From the NCBI GenBank assembly GCA_009842675.1, contig VYEX01000020.1, forward strand, positions 1-64,000: DNA of 64,000 nt, read 5' to 3'. Position numbers and translations under genes: made by a program. This document shows positions 36,108-46,444 of the stretch, one piece after another; position 1 is the stretch's first letter; each line of letters starts with the position of its first letter. The stretch comes from Acidimicrobiia bacterium (GTDB lineage: Bacteria > Actinomycetota > Acidimicrobiia > Acidimicrobiales > Bin134). Under the pieces are notes generated by a model. It had not been told where the DNA came from and ran no database searches. It saw nothing but the letters and a program-made list of their open reading frames with translations.

Positions 36108-36959
36108 ATGGTTTCCCCCGATGATGGCAGCGTAATGATTCCAGCGTCGGGGGAAACCGCTGTTAAGGTCACAAACCTGGTCAAGACTTTTGATAATGGG
36201 AGTGTTACGGCGCTTGATCAGGTATCAATCACTGTACCGACGGGTCAACTACTGGTCATTATCGGGCTTTCCGGCGCGGGAAAGTCAACCCTGCTTAGGC
36301 ATTTAAACGGCCTACATTTGCCAACAGAAGGGTCGGTGGAGGTCCTTGGCCAGGACGTGCCTGCACTGACACGACCAGAGCTGCGACACCTTCGGCGCGA
36401 TATCGGGTTCGTTTTCCAGCAATTTAATATAGTTGGAAGAGTCACCTGTATAGAGAATGTCCTGAGTGGGGCGCTAGGTCGAATACGAGGACCACGTATC
36501 GGGGCGATGATGTATTCAAAATCGCTGCGAGTCGAAGCTTTCGAGCAACTGGATAGGGTCGGATTGGCAGATCGAGCTTGGCAGCGGACAGACACCCTTT
36601 CTGGCGGTCAACAACAACGTGTAGCTATAGCGCGAAGTTTAATGCAAAAGCCTAAACTGGTCTTAGCGGATGAACCAGTCGCCTCTCTAGATCCTGAAAT
36701 TTCAGGGCAAGTGATGGACCTTCTCGTACAATGTTGTATCGAGGACAATATTACTGTCATCTGTAGCCTTCACCAGGTTGAATTGGCGTTGGGTTGGACA
36801 GATCGTCTGATAGGGCTCCGTGATGGCAAAGTCGTCATGGACACTCCGGTAGACGACTCATTGAACCAAGACGCTGTAATGGAGGTCTACCGCGAATTAG
36901 ACCCATCTGGCGACAAACGAGAAGAATACGCCGAATCGATCAATAGCCCTGTCTTGTGA
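36108..36959 (+). CDS. phnC: Phosphonate-type ABC transporter ATP-binding protein
   Basis: The 283-residue ATPase energises import. Walker A is GLSGAGKST (about residues 49-57), the Q-loop is VFQQFNIVG, the ABC signature is LSGGQQQR, and Walker B is LVLADEP with SLDPE following, plus the H-loop in CSLHQVELA, all as in PhnC. It is AT-rich like phnD. The last codons overlap the GTG start of phnE by 4 nt. A short N-terminal extension precedes the domain, and the true start could be the ATG at 36135. Confidence 0.92.
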   Translation: MVSPDDGSVMIPASGETAVKVTNLVKTFDNGSVTALDQVSITVPTGQLLVIIGLSGAGKSTLLRHLNGLHLPTEGSVEVLGQDVPALTRPELRHLRRDIGFVFQQFNIVGRVTCIENVLSGALGRIRGPRIGAMMYSKSLRVEAFEQLDRVGLADRAWQRTDTLSGGQQQRVAIARSLMQKPKLVLADEPVASLDPEISGQVMDLLVQCCIEDNITVICSLHQVELALGWTDRLIGLRDGKVVMDTPVDDSLNQDAVMEVYRELDPSGDKREEYAESINSPVL

Positions 36960-38749
36960 CTACCGCAGTAGAAAAGGACGACGGACGCAATAGGGCTAGT
37001 TCTGGAGCGATCCAACGCGGTCATTCCTATCAGGTTTCTCGCCCATGGACCCTACAGAGGGCACAGATCTGGAGTTTTGCTGTCGTCCTGGTGATTGCTT
37101 TTGCTTGGTCCATTGATCGGGTAGGTCTTTCATTCAGTGGTATAGCAGAGATCATTGAAGGCTGGCCAGCAACGTGGAACCTACTCCAGAGGATGGTGCC
37201 ACCCTTTATACCCAGTGAAGATTTAGACGTAGTCATTTCCGCCGCTTTCGACACCTTCTTCATGGCCTTTGCAGGGACCGCGCTTGGACTAGTGTTGGGA
37301 ATACCCCTCGGTCTGCTTTCAGCACGAAACGTCATGCCCTGGGCCTCTGTTCGTGCACTTGCAAGAGCAGCAATCGTCTTTTCGCGGGCTATACCTGCTC
37401 TGGTCTTTGCTATCTTCTTTGTCAGAATATACGGTATCGGCGTTCTCCCTGGAGTGATATCGATTGGCATTCACTCAATCGGTATGATAGGCAAACTCGT
37501 AGCTGATGCAGCCGAAGATATTGATCCCGGCCCGCGTGAAGGGGTTGCCTCTACAGGTGCTGGCCCAATGCAGGACCTCTTCTCCGGTGTGTGGAGTCAG
37601 ATGGTTCCAACAGTCATCACTATTTCTCTGTATCGGTTGGAACTTGATTTCCGTTCCGCTCCTATCCTTGGATGGGTAGGCGCAGGAGGAATCGGCGTCC
37701 TTCTACGGGCGTACCAAGGAAGTCTCCGATATCAGGAAATGCTGGGAGTCACGCTCCTCATCGTAATCCTTGTGATTGTCTTAGAAGCGCTCTCTGCATT
37801 GACTCGCCATGCACTTCTGGGAACAACTGAAAGACACCCGACTAAAACAAAAGATGCAAAATCCAAAAAATTCACGAGTGGTCTGGCCAGTCCAGGAAAA
37901 AAGATAGCAGATTGGATTATTAGTAGATCCAAGCAAAAGGCGACACCAGGGCATCAACTACCTCAGATCCGCTTGACTCCGCCATGGACTACAGAGCGCT
38001 TAAAAGTGAATGTAGTTGGTTTTATGTTTTCTGTACTCCTAGTGCTTTCGTTGATCATCCCAGACATCGGCGCTGGAGAAGTTATTACTGGTAGTGAGAA
38101 GATCCCAGAAATGCTAAGAAGGGTGACCCCTGACGATTGGTCCTGGTTCACCGACCGAATCGTTCATGACATGATTGATACGTTGGGGATCGGAATGGCA
38201 GCGACGGGATTGGCATTAATATTTGCAATTCCATTTTCTTTCCTTGCTGCGAGCAATACGGCCCCAGGGCGGTTTGTGTATCTTTGTTCACGATCATTCA
38301 TGCTACTTGTCCGTTGCGCTCCCGAGCTAGTAGTTGCCGTGATATTTGTAGCAGCAATCGGGCCGGGGCCTAGAGCTGGAACACTTGCACTTGCTATTGC
38401 ACTGTTTGGCTTTATCACAAAACTCTTTGCTGATGCCATAGAAGAGGCGCGTCAAGGCATTCGTGATGGAGTGGCTTCAACAGGGTCAAGCAGGCTCCAG
38501 GAATCAACTTCTGCGGTTTTGCCGCAAGTAATCACCTCTAAAATCAGCAACTCCATGTATTTATTGGATGTTGGAATTAGAAATTCAGCAATCGTGGGTA
38601 TCGTCGGTGGGGGTGGAATAGGATTCTTGGTGATCAATGCCTCTAGACAACTAGAGTGGGAGACTCTAGGCGGAATCATCTTCTGCATTTTCGTCGTGGT
38701 GTATGCCATCGAGCTGATTTCAACCTGGGTCAGAAGAAAGATAACGTGA
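36956..38749 (+). CDS. phnE: Fused double PhnE permease of the phosphonate-type ABC transporter
   Basis: At 597 residues this is about twice the usual PhnE length and contains two permease domains in tandem. Each half has several membrane helices and its own cytoplasmic coupling loop: DAAEDIDPGPREGVASTGAG near residue 183 and DAIEEARQGIRDGVASTGSS near residue 492, each followed by a GG[G/A]GIG segment. A charged linker (about 285-330) joins them. The two halves could form the complete membrane channel of one transporter. It starts with GTG, and its stop overlaps the start of the metallophosphoesterase gene (TGATG). Confidence 0.9.
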   Translation: MTTAVEKDDGRNRASSGAIQRGHSYQVSRPWTLQRAQIWSFAVVLVIAFAWSIDRVGLSFSGIAEIIEGWPATWNLLQRMVPPFIPSEDLDVVISAAFDTFFMAFAGTALGLVLGIPLGLLSARNVMPWASVRALARAAIVFSRAIPALVFAIFFVRIYGIGVLPGVISIGIHSIGMIGKLVADAAEDIDPGPREGVASTGAGPMQDLFSGVWSQMVPTVITISLYRLELDFRSAPILGWVGAGGIGVLLRAYQGSLRYQEMLGVTLLIVILVIVLEALSALTRHALLGTTERHPTKTKDAKSKKFTSGLASPGKKIADWIISRSKQKATPGHQLPQIRLTPPWTTERLKVNVVGFMFSVLLVLSLIIPDIGAGEVITGSEKIPEMLRRVTPDDWSWFTDRIVHDMIDTLGIGMAATGLALIFAIPFSFLAASNTAPGRFVYLCSRSFMLLVRCAPELVVAVIFVAAIGPGPRAGTLALAIALFGFITKLFADAIEEARQGIRDGVASTGSSRLQESTSAVLPQVITSKISNSMYLLDVGIRNSAIVGIVGGGGIGFLVINASRQLEWETLGGIIFCIFVVVYAIELISTWVRRKIT

Positions 38750-39627
38750 TGGGCGTGTTTCGTGTTACCCAGTTTTCTGATATGCACTTCTGTAGCGACC
38801 CTGAGGCCGCCCCGCGGAATACTGATGACACTTGGGACGCGGTGTTTGCCGATGCGTTCGATTCAGGCCAGCCACTGCCCGACCTGGTGGTGATTACCGG
38901 TGACATTGCCGACAACGGCACCGAGGCCGAATACGAGAAGGTGGCCGAGAAGCTGTCCCGCCTCCCCGTGGATGCGGTGGTGTGTCCCGGAAATCACGAC
39001 CGGCAGGTGCCCTTCGACGCCATTTTGCCTCGGCCGGGCATCAGCAGCGGGCGCACTCTGCGAGTCGGGCCATGGTTGTTCCTATTCGCCGACTCCAACG
39101 CGGACGGGCGGGAGCGGCGCCCGGACGGCTCGCTGGCGGACCGAGAGGACCGGACCCACGCGCACGGCCGTTTCGGGGATGCCGAGGTGGCATGGATTGT
39201 CGAGACCGTTGAGCGAAGTGACGCGGATCACGCCTTTGTGTGGACCCACCACCCGCCGGGAGCCTTCGGTTTCTTCTACAAAGAAGACCATGACGTGGAA
39301 TTCGCTCGGCTGGTCGACATGGTCCCCAACATCCGCGGCGTGGGAGCTGGTCATACGCATACCAACACCACCCATGAGTGTGCGGGACGCCCAGTCCACC
39401 AGTGCCCGTCTCTGTCGACGAACCTCGACCTCGACGAATACACCACGCTCCCGCCCGGATACCGCACTTACGAGTTTTTCGATGACGGGACGGTTGCCAG
39501 CGAGGTCCACCTAGTGGGGGAGGAGCAGTGGCCGAGCTATCCCCTGGCCGAAGTTACCCGGCAAATGCTCCGGGGCGAGATCAGCTTCGAGGAGATGATG
39601 GAGCAGTTGACCGCTGAGCGGGCCTGA
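38749..39627 (+). CDS. Calcineurin-like metallophosphoesterase
   Basis: This 292-residue enzyme has the complete metal-binding set: FSDMHFCSD (D-x-H), VVITGDIADNG, VCPGNHDRQ, TWTHHPPGA-type His (WTHHPP) and GAGHTHTN. The class III phosphodiesterase/CpdA/GpdQ group has this layout and cleaves phosphomono- or diesters. The track start at 38656 lies inside phnE; the ATG at 38749 overlaps the phnE stop, so translation is coupled. Unlike the phn genes, this one has the high-GC codon use of the chromosome. A role in processing an imported phosphorus compound is inferred from position only. Confidence 0.86.
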   Translation: MGVFRVTQFSDMHFCSDPEAAPRNTDDTWDAVFADAFDSGQPLPDLVVITGDIADNGTEAEYEKVAEKLSRLPVDAVVCPGNHDRQVPFDAILPRPGISSGRTLRVGPWLFLFADSNADGRERRPDGSLADREDRTHAHGRFGDAEVAWIVETVERSDADHAFVWTHHPPGAFGFFYKEDHDVEFARLVDMVPNIRGVGAGHTHTNTTHECAGRPVHQCPSLSTNLDLDEYTTLPPGYRTYEFFDDGTVASEVHLVGEEQWPSYPLAEVTRQMLRGEISFEEMMEQLTAERA

Positions 39628-39645
39628 TTATGTCCTGAATATTTC

Positions 39646-39664
39646 TTAGATCAGAATGCTCTAA
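39646..39664 (+). promoter_or_regulatory. Putative Fur/PerR-type operator
   Basis: TTAGATCAGAATGCTCTAA is a 19-bp imperfect palindrome with perfect 5-bp ends, in an AT-rich patch just upstream of the fur-family gene. A weaker repeat (TATT...AATA, 39666-39686) overlaps the -35 and spacer. Autoregulation of furA-katG by FurA is known in mycobacteria; the site here is an inference from symmetry and place. Confidence 0.5.
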
Positions 39665-39667
39665 ATA

Positions 39668-39697
39668 TTGGAATAAGTCTAGAATACTTGCTAGGGT
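39668..39697 (+). promoter_or_regulatory. Putative promoter of the fur-katG operon
   Basis: TTGGAA and TAGGGT are separated by 18 nt, a good sigma-70-type spacing. The -10 ends 6 nt before the ATG, so the fur mRNA would be leaderless. The Fur-like palindromes lie on and just upstream of the -35. Confidence 0.5.
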
Positions 39698-39703
39698 GCC
39701 GGC

Positions 39704-40153
39704 ATGGGATCCAGCGATACTCCCTCCACCGCTGATCTGCTGCGGCGGAACGGCCTGCAAGTGACTGCTCAGAGGATTGCCGTCATCCGTGCCGTTTCGG
39801 CCTGTCCTCACGGTACCGTTGAGGATGTGGCCGAGGCGGTCCACAACGACATCGGCGCCATCTCCCGCCAGGCGGTTTATGACGCGCTGGCAATGCTCGC
39901 CGAGAAGGGCCTGATCCGTCGGATTCAGCCCGCAGGATCGCCGGCTCGCTACGAAGACCGAGTTGGCGACAACCACCACCACCTGATCTGTCGCAGCTGC
40001 AATCGGATGGTCGACGTGGACTGCGCGGTGGGCTACACCCCGTGTCTGACCGCCTCCGATGACCTGGGATTCGAGATCGATGAGGCGGAGGTCATCTATT
40101 GGGGACGCTGTCCCGAGTGCTTCGCCACCAGCCCAGAACCGGCCGCCTCATGA
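39704..40153 (+). CDS. Fur-family metal- or peroxide-responsive repressor (FurA-like)
   Basis: The 149-residue regulator has an N-terminal winged helix ([41 protein letters not shown]) and a C-terminal metal site with [17 protein letters not shown] and CPECF, giving two CxxC zinc-type motifs. katG follows after 39 nt on the same strand, the arrangement of mycobacterial furA-katG, where the regulator senses iron or peroxide and represses both genes. A palindromic operator candidate lies upstream. Confidence 0.92.
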   Translation: MGSSDTPSTADLLRRNGLQVTAQRIAVIRAVSACPHGTVEDVAEAVHNDIGAISRQAVYDALAMLAEKGLIRRIQPAGSPARYEDRVGDNHHHLICRSCNRMVDVDCAVGYTPCLTASDDLGFEIDEAEVIYWGRCPECFATSPEPAAS

Positions 40154-42376
<2,223 letters not shown>

Positions 42377-42394
42377 GGATGGCGCTAGCCGGCT

Positions 42395-42424
42395 GGTCAG
42401 CGGGATCCCCCTCTCCCGCTGACC
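42395..42424 (+). terminator. Strong hairpin after katG, possible terminator
   Basis: GGTCAGCGGG and CCCGCTGACC form a perfect 10-bp stem around a 10-nt loop, 19 nt past the katG stop. The T tract of a classical intrinsic terminator is absent. It lies between the convergent katG and ThDP-enzyme genes, where it could serve both strands. Confidence 0.55.
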
Positions 42425-42484
42425 GGCAGCTAGCTCGTTGTCGGAAGGCTTGGTAGCCAGTTCGAACGCGGAGAGTGGGTGTCC

Positions 42485-44101
42485 CTAGAACCCGTTTGTG
42501 GGCAGCGGATCGATGACCAGCTCGACCACCGCGGGCCGGTCTTCGGCGATCATTTCCCGGACTGCGCTGCGGAGGCCGTCGTTGTCGACAACCCGAGTAG
42601 CGGCGCAGCCGAACGACTCGGCGTACTTGACCAGGTCGGGATTGCGCAGCTCGGTGCCGAGCAGCCGTCCGCCGTAGTTGAGCTCTTGGTCGAGGCGGGT
42701 GTTCCCGTATCCGCTGTCGTTGACCACGATGTGCACGGTCGGGATGTCGTATTGGACGGCGGTGGCCAGCTCGTTGCTGGCGAACAAGAAGCCGCCGTCG
42801 CCGTTGATCGACACCACCGGTCGCTCAGGGGCGGCCACCTTGGCGCCGAGGGCCATGTTCATGGCGAAACCGAGCGTGCCCATATACGACGACGTGAGGT
42901 AGGACCGGGGATGGGCTACCGGCAGGTACATGTGGCACATGTAGCCCACCATGGTGGCGTCGACCGCCAAAATCGCATTGGCGGGCAGGCTGTCGGCCAG
43001 AGCCTCGACGATGGCGGCTTGGGGACCAGCGGCGCGATGGGCAGCATCAACCCTCTGGCGTGCCTCTCGCCACTGCCCTGAGCGATCGGGATTTGGATCG
43101 CTGATCTGCCGTAGCGCGTCGAGCAGGTCGGCTGCGCCCGCTTCGGCATCGCCTACAAGGGGGATCTCGGGCGGGGTGAACCGGCCGATCTCGGAGGGAT
43201 CGACGTCGAGGTGGATCAGTCGGTGGCTGTCGCCCAGCCCGACTCCCTGTAGGCGGGTTCCCACGGCGAGCACCACATCGGCGTCGGCGATGATCGGTGC
43301 GAGGCGCTGGTGGACGAACAGCGTGCCAATCGCCGCGGGGTCGCGGCCGTCGATCACGCCCTTGCCCTCCCGAGTGGAGATAGTCGCCGCTTGGAGGTGG
43401 TGTTGCAGCTCGCGAAGGACAGGGGCAGCGCCGTGGGCTCCGCCGCCGACGACCATCAGAGGATGGTCGGCCTCTGCCAGCAACCGGGCGGCCTGGGCCA
43501 CGAGCTCGGGATCGGGCCGCGTCGGTTCGGGAGCGACGGGGTCGACAACCGGCGCACTTGTCGGTTCGCCCATGGTCTCAGGGGGAATTTCTAGGTGAGC
43601 GGGCCGAGGGCGGCCGCTGGTCATCGCCGCGAAGGCCCGTCTCACCGCGCCAGGAAGCTGGTCGGCTTCGGTGATTCGCTCGGCATACTTGGTGATGGGC
43701 CGAACCACGTCGAGCTGGTCGTGGACTTCGTGGGGGAGGCTGTTGCCCTGGCCGATGGCGTCCCGGTTGATCTGCCCTGATATCTGGAACACCGGCGACG
43801 ACGCGGCGTATGCCGTGGCCAGCCCTGACCCCGCGTTGTACACGCCGGGGCCGGGCACGATGAGCGTCGTGCCTGGCCGCCCGCTCACCCGGGCGTATCC
43901 GTCGGCCATAAAGGCTGTGGCCTGCTCGTGACGCACGGTTATGTAGCGGATCTTGTCGGCGCCGCGGTGGAAGGAGTCCAAGATATGCATCAGCTGCACG
44001 CCGGGAATGCCGAATACCACCTCGACGCCCTCTCGTACAAGCTGCTCGACAACCGCCGATCCCCCCGAACGGGTCGAGACGGCATCGGATTGCGTGGTCA
44101 T
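42485..44101 (-). CDS. Thiamine diphosphate-dependent enzyme, acetolactate synthase-like
   Basis: The 538-residue protein has the three-domain ThDP fold. The N-terminal PYR domain has the cofactor-activating Glu in TVRHEQATAFMADGYARV (about residue 53), the middle domain starts around residue 195, and the C-terminal PP domain has the GDGGFLFASNELATAV...VNDSGYGN ThDP/Mg motif. It resembles acetolactate synthase, benzoylformate decarboxylase and related decarboxylases. No small ALS subunit or ilvC gene is adjacent, so a catabolic decarboxylase or lyase role is more likely than branched-chain synthesis. Confidence 0.85.
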   Translation of the reverse strand: MTTQSDAVSTRSGGSAVVEQLVREGVEVVFGIPGVQLMHILDSFHRGADKIRYITVRHEQATAFMADGYARVSGRPGTTLIVPGPGVYNAGSGLATAYAASSPVFQISGQINRDAIGQGNSLPHEVHDQLDVVRPITKYAERITEADQLPGAVRRAFAAMTSGRPRPAHLEIPPETMGEPTSAPVVDPVAPEPTRPDPELVAQAARLLAEADHPLMVVGGGAHGAAPVLRELQHHLQAATISTREGKGVIDGRDPAAIGTLFVHQRLAPIIADADVVLAVGTRLQGVGLGDSHRLIHLDVDPSEIGRFTPPEIPLVGDAEAGAADLLDALRQISDPNPDRSGQWREARQRVDAAHRAAGPQAAIVEALADSLPANAILAVDATMVGYMCHMYLPVAHPRSYLTSSYMGTLGFAMNMALGAKVAAPERPVVSINGDGGFLFASNELATAVQYDIPTVHIVVNDSGYGNTRLDQELNYGGRLLGTELRNPDLVKYAESFGCAATRVVDNDGLRSAVREMIAEDRPAVVELVIDPLPTNGF

Positions 44102-44224
44102 GGTGCCTCCACCCTTACCGTTCCCCCGATGCCTGCCAATTCGTGCCGTGCCCTGCTTCTGAGAGTGTCGCCCGCCAGGTGCTGGCAGTAATTTGAGTCC
44201 ACCAAGCTGCCAAAGGAGCTCGCT

Positions 44225-45118
44225 GTGGAGTTGCGGAACAAGACCATTGTGGTGACGGGGCCGACGGGGATGGTGGGGCCACCGCTGTGCAAGTCGTTGG
44301 CTGCCGACAATCGGGTGATTGCGCTGGCTCGGTTCTCAGACCCTGGTGCCCGGGCTGATCTGGAGGCTGGGGGAGTGGAGTGCATCGCCGTTGATTTCGT
44401 GACCGCCGACTTCTCGGCGGTTCCCCGCGATGTGGACGTGGTGGTGAATCTGGCGGTGATCAAGACCGGCGACTGGAAGACGGACCTGGCGGTGTGCTCG
44501 GAGGCCACCGGGCACTTGATGAGCCACTTCCGCGACGCGGAGGCGTTCCTCCATTGCTCGTCGGGGGCGGTGTATCAGCCAAATGGGGGCCAGCCGTTCA
44601 CCGAGGACAGCCCCCATGGCAATCACCACGCCCACATGATGCCCACCTATTCGATCTGCAAGATTGCGGCCGAGTCGGTGGCCCGATTCGGGGCTCAGGA
44701 ATTCGATCTGCCGACGGTGATCGCCCGGCTCAATGTGCCCTACGGCGACACCGCCGGCTGGCCGCTGTTCCACCTGCTGATGATGCGGGCGGGCATGGAC
44801 ATAGAAGTTCACACCGATGGCGCCCGCTACAACCTCATCCACGACGAAGACATCGTCGCCGATTTGCCAGTGTTGCTGGATCTGGCATCGGTTCCCGCCA
44901 CCACCTTGAACTGGGCCAGCCCAGGGCTGGTATCGGTTGCCGACTGGTGCGCGTACATGGCCGAACTAGACGGTTGCGGCCCACCCAAAATCGTGGAGGC
45001 CGACACCGCCATTCCCAGCACGGTGATGGACACCAGCCGCATTGAGGAACTGCGTCCCGACCGCCTGATGGGCTGGCAAGACGGCATTCGCCGCCTAGTA
45101 GAGAACCATCCCGCCTGA
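44225..45118 (+). CDS. NAD-dependent epimerase/dehydratase family protein
   Basis: This 297-residue extended-SDR protein has the Rossmann motif VTGPTGMVGPPLCKSL at the N-terminus, CSSGAVYQP in the active-site strand, and YSICKIAAES with the catalytic Tyr and Lys. It starts with GTG preceded by AAGGAG at 6 nt. Members act on nucleotide sugars or on ketone and alcohol groups of small molecules; the substrate here is open. It diverges from the ThDP-enzyme gene across 123 nt. Confidence 0.85.
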   Translation: MELRNKTIVVTGPTGMVGPPLCKSLAADNRVIALARFSDPGARADLEAGGVECIAVDFVTADFSAVPRDVDVVVNLAVIKTGDWKTDLAVCSEATGHLMSHFRDAEAFLHCSSGAVYQPNGGQPFTEDSPHGNHHAHMMPTYSICKIAAESVARFGAQEFDLPTVIARLNVPYGDTAGWPLFHLLMMRAGMDIEVHTDGARYNLIHDEDIVADLPVLLDLASVPATTLNWASPGLVSVADWCAYMAELDGCGPPKIVEADTAIPSTVMDTSRIEELRPDRLMGWQDGIRRLVENHPA

Positions 45119-45187
45119 CCGGTATCTCGTAGAGCCAACAAGCCCCAGCGCGATAGGGTGCCCTCTGCGCCGGAATGCGGCGTCCAC

Positions 45188-45275
45188 GTCGGAGTGGCGG
45201 AATTGGCAGACGCGCTAGCTTGAGGGGCTAGTGCCCAATACGGGCGTGGGGGTTCAAGTCCCCCCTCCGACACCA
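45188..45275 (+). tRNA. tRNA-Leu (anticodon GAG)
   Basis: The 88-nt gene folds as a class II tRNA. The acceptor arms GTCGGAG and CTCCGAC pair fully, the anticodon stem CTAGC/GCTAG encloses the loop TTGAGGG with anticodon GAG, a long variable arm (TGCCC...GGGCG) follows, and the T arm is GGGGG-TTCAAGT-CCCCC. The discriminator is A, and the CCA end is encoded. It reads CUC and CUU codons. No integrase or duplicated 3' end marks it as an attachment site. Confidence 0.96.
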
Positions 45276-45364
45276 GTTAGTTCTCGAGCCGAACGCCGTT
45301 TGGGGAAGTCGTCTACGTTTGCCGTGCTCGGCATCGCAGGCATCGGGGGTTCGAAAGATCGGCT

Positions 45365-46339
45365 TCAAACAGCCCGGTGGAAGCGTCGGGACCCGCCCTG
45401 CACCAGGGGCGTGGCATCTTTGACGAAAGCAGTCCAGTGCGGGTTGGAAATGGTTGTGGCCCGGAGGTCGCTGTAGGCGCTGAGGGAATCGATCTGCCAG
45501 GTGGAGTGCACCTCGGCCTCGAGGTAGCCCTGATCCACGGTGCGCCAGCGATTGAGAAGCGGGCAGCCGCCCTCGGCCATGAACGGGTCGTAGTGGTGTT
45601 CGAGCAGGTCGACGTAGGCGTCGGCGCCAGCTGCGGCGGTACGGGCGGCAATGGTGTACAGCACGGGGTCGGTGTCGGGCGGCGTTTCAGGGGGCGACTG
45701 GTGCTCGACCGGTGACAGTTCGAATGGGCAAGCGAAAATCTTCAGCGAGCCCAAGTCGATGCCCAGGCTGGCAAAGCCCTCCTGACTCGAGCTGGCCATA
45801 CCGTCTGGCGTACCGAGGTAGCGCTCCAGCTGAGCCATGTCGGTGAAGGACTGCTCCCAAATGTGGGTCCAGGGCCGACCCTTGGCCGACACCCACCCCA
45901 CATCGTCGGCACCGAAGGCAGATGCCGCTATTCCCTGAGGCCGGGCCGCCAGGGCTTTGAGCGCCTCCCCGTCCGCTTCGGTGCTTGCGTTCAGCAGCAA
46001 CACCCTGCGTATGCCGCCGCGCACCTCCTGGGCGGCGTCAGGCGTGGTGTAGCGCGTCGCGTAGGTGTTGTCGGTGATGCACTCGGGGCTGTCGGGCATG
46101 ACGTAGTTGTCGATGGCCCCGATGTGGTACGGGTGCACCATGTAGGGCCCGGAGTAGCTTGCTTCGTCGACAAAGGTGTTCTCCCAGATCACCGTGTCGG
46201 AGTCGAGATCGACACCGGCGGAGGAATCCAACAGGCCCGGTATGAAGTGATCGGCGGCGCTCAACACGTCGATCATCTCTTGGACCCTTGCGTCGGGCAC
46301 GCCCGGATTAACGGGAAGGATGTAGAACCGCCTGATCAT
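45365..46339 (-). CDS. Protein of repeated Dabb/NIPSNAP-like alpha/beta-barrel units
   Basis: I see about three related segments in 324 residues. Residues 1-85 (RRFYILPVNPGVPDARVQEM with MVHPYHIGAIDNYV) resemble a Dabb stress-responsive barrel. Residues 110-200 (IRRVLLLNAST with WTHIWEQSFTDMAQLERYLG) look like a second copy. Residues 225-320 (LYTIAARTAAAGADAYVDLL with WRTVDQGYLEAEVHSTWQID) look NIPSNAP-like. Function is unknown; single-domain relatives include small oxygenases and decarboxylase-like proteins. The start is the ATG at 46339; the GTG at 46348 is an alternative. Confidence 0.65.
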   Translation of the reverse strand: MIRRFYILPVNPGVPDARVQEMIDVLSAADHFIPGLLDSSAGVDLDSDTVIWENTFVDEASYSGPYMVHPYHIGAIDNYVMPDSPECITDNTYATRYTTPDAAQEVRGGIRRVLLLNASTEADGEALKALAARPQGIAASAFGADDVGWVSAKGRPWTHIWEQSFTDMAQLERYLGTPDGMASSSQEGFASLGIDLGSLKIFACPFELSPVEHQSPPETPPDTDPVLYTIAARTAAAGADAYVDLLEHHYDPFMAEGGCPLLNRWRTVDQGYLEAEVHSTWQIDSLSAYSDLRATTISNPHWTAFVKDATPLVQGGSRRFHRAV

Positions 46340-46400
46340 GCTGGCCACGGTCCTCGAACGTACTCGATCACTGGCCGATCTCGATATCCCCGGTCGAAGC

Positions 46401-46406
46401 TAGTAT
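46401..46406 (+). promoter_or_regulatory. Putative -10 element of the substrate-binding protein gene
   Basis: GCTAGTAT lies 38 nt upstream of the ATG, with a GAGGGGG ribosome-binding site in between, so this transcript would have a conventional leader. The assignment rests on similarity to the other TAGNNT elements in the window. Confidence 0.35.
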
Positions 46407-46444
46407 TTCCCCGGATTGATCTAGCAGGCCTCGAGGGGGAAGCG

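Noticed and set aside
34818-38749. phn region as a transposon
   Set aside because: The AT-rich composition suggests transfer, but no transposase or terminal inverted repeats were found at either border.
45188-45275. tRNA-Leu as integration site of a mobile element
   Set aside because: No integrase, no repeated tRNA 3' end and no composition shift follow it.
45863-46444. 194-residue N-terminal extension of the binding lipoprotein
   Set aside because: The true start at 46445 begins a lipoprotein signal peptide with a good ribosome-binding site; the extension is antisense to the barrel-repeat gene.
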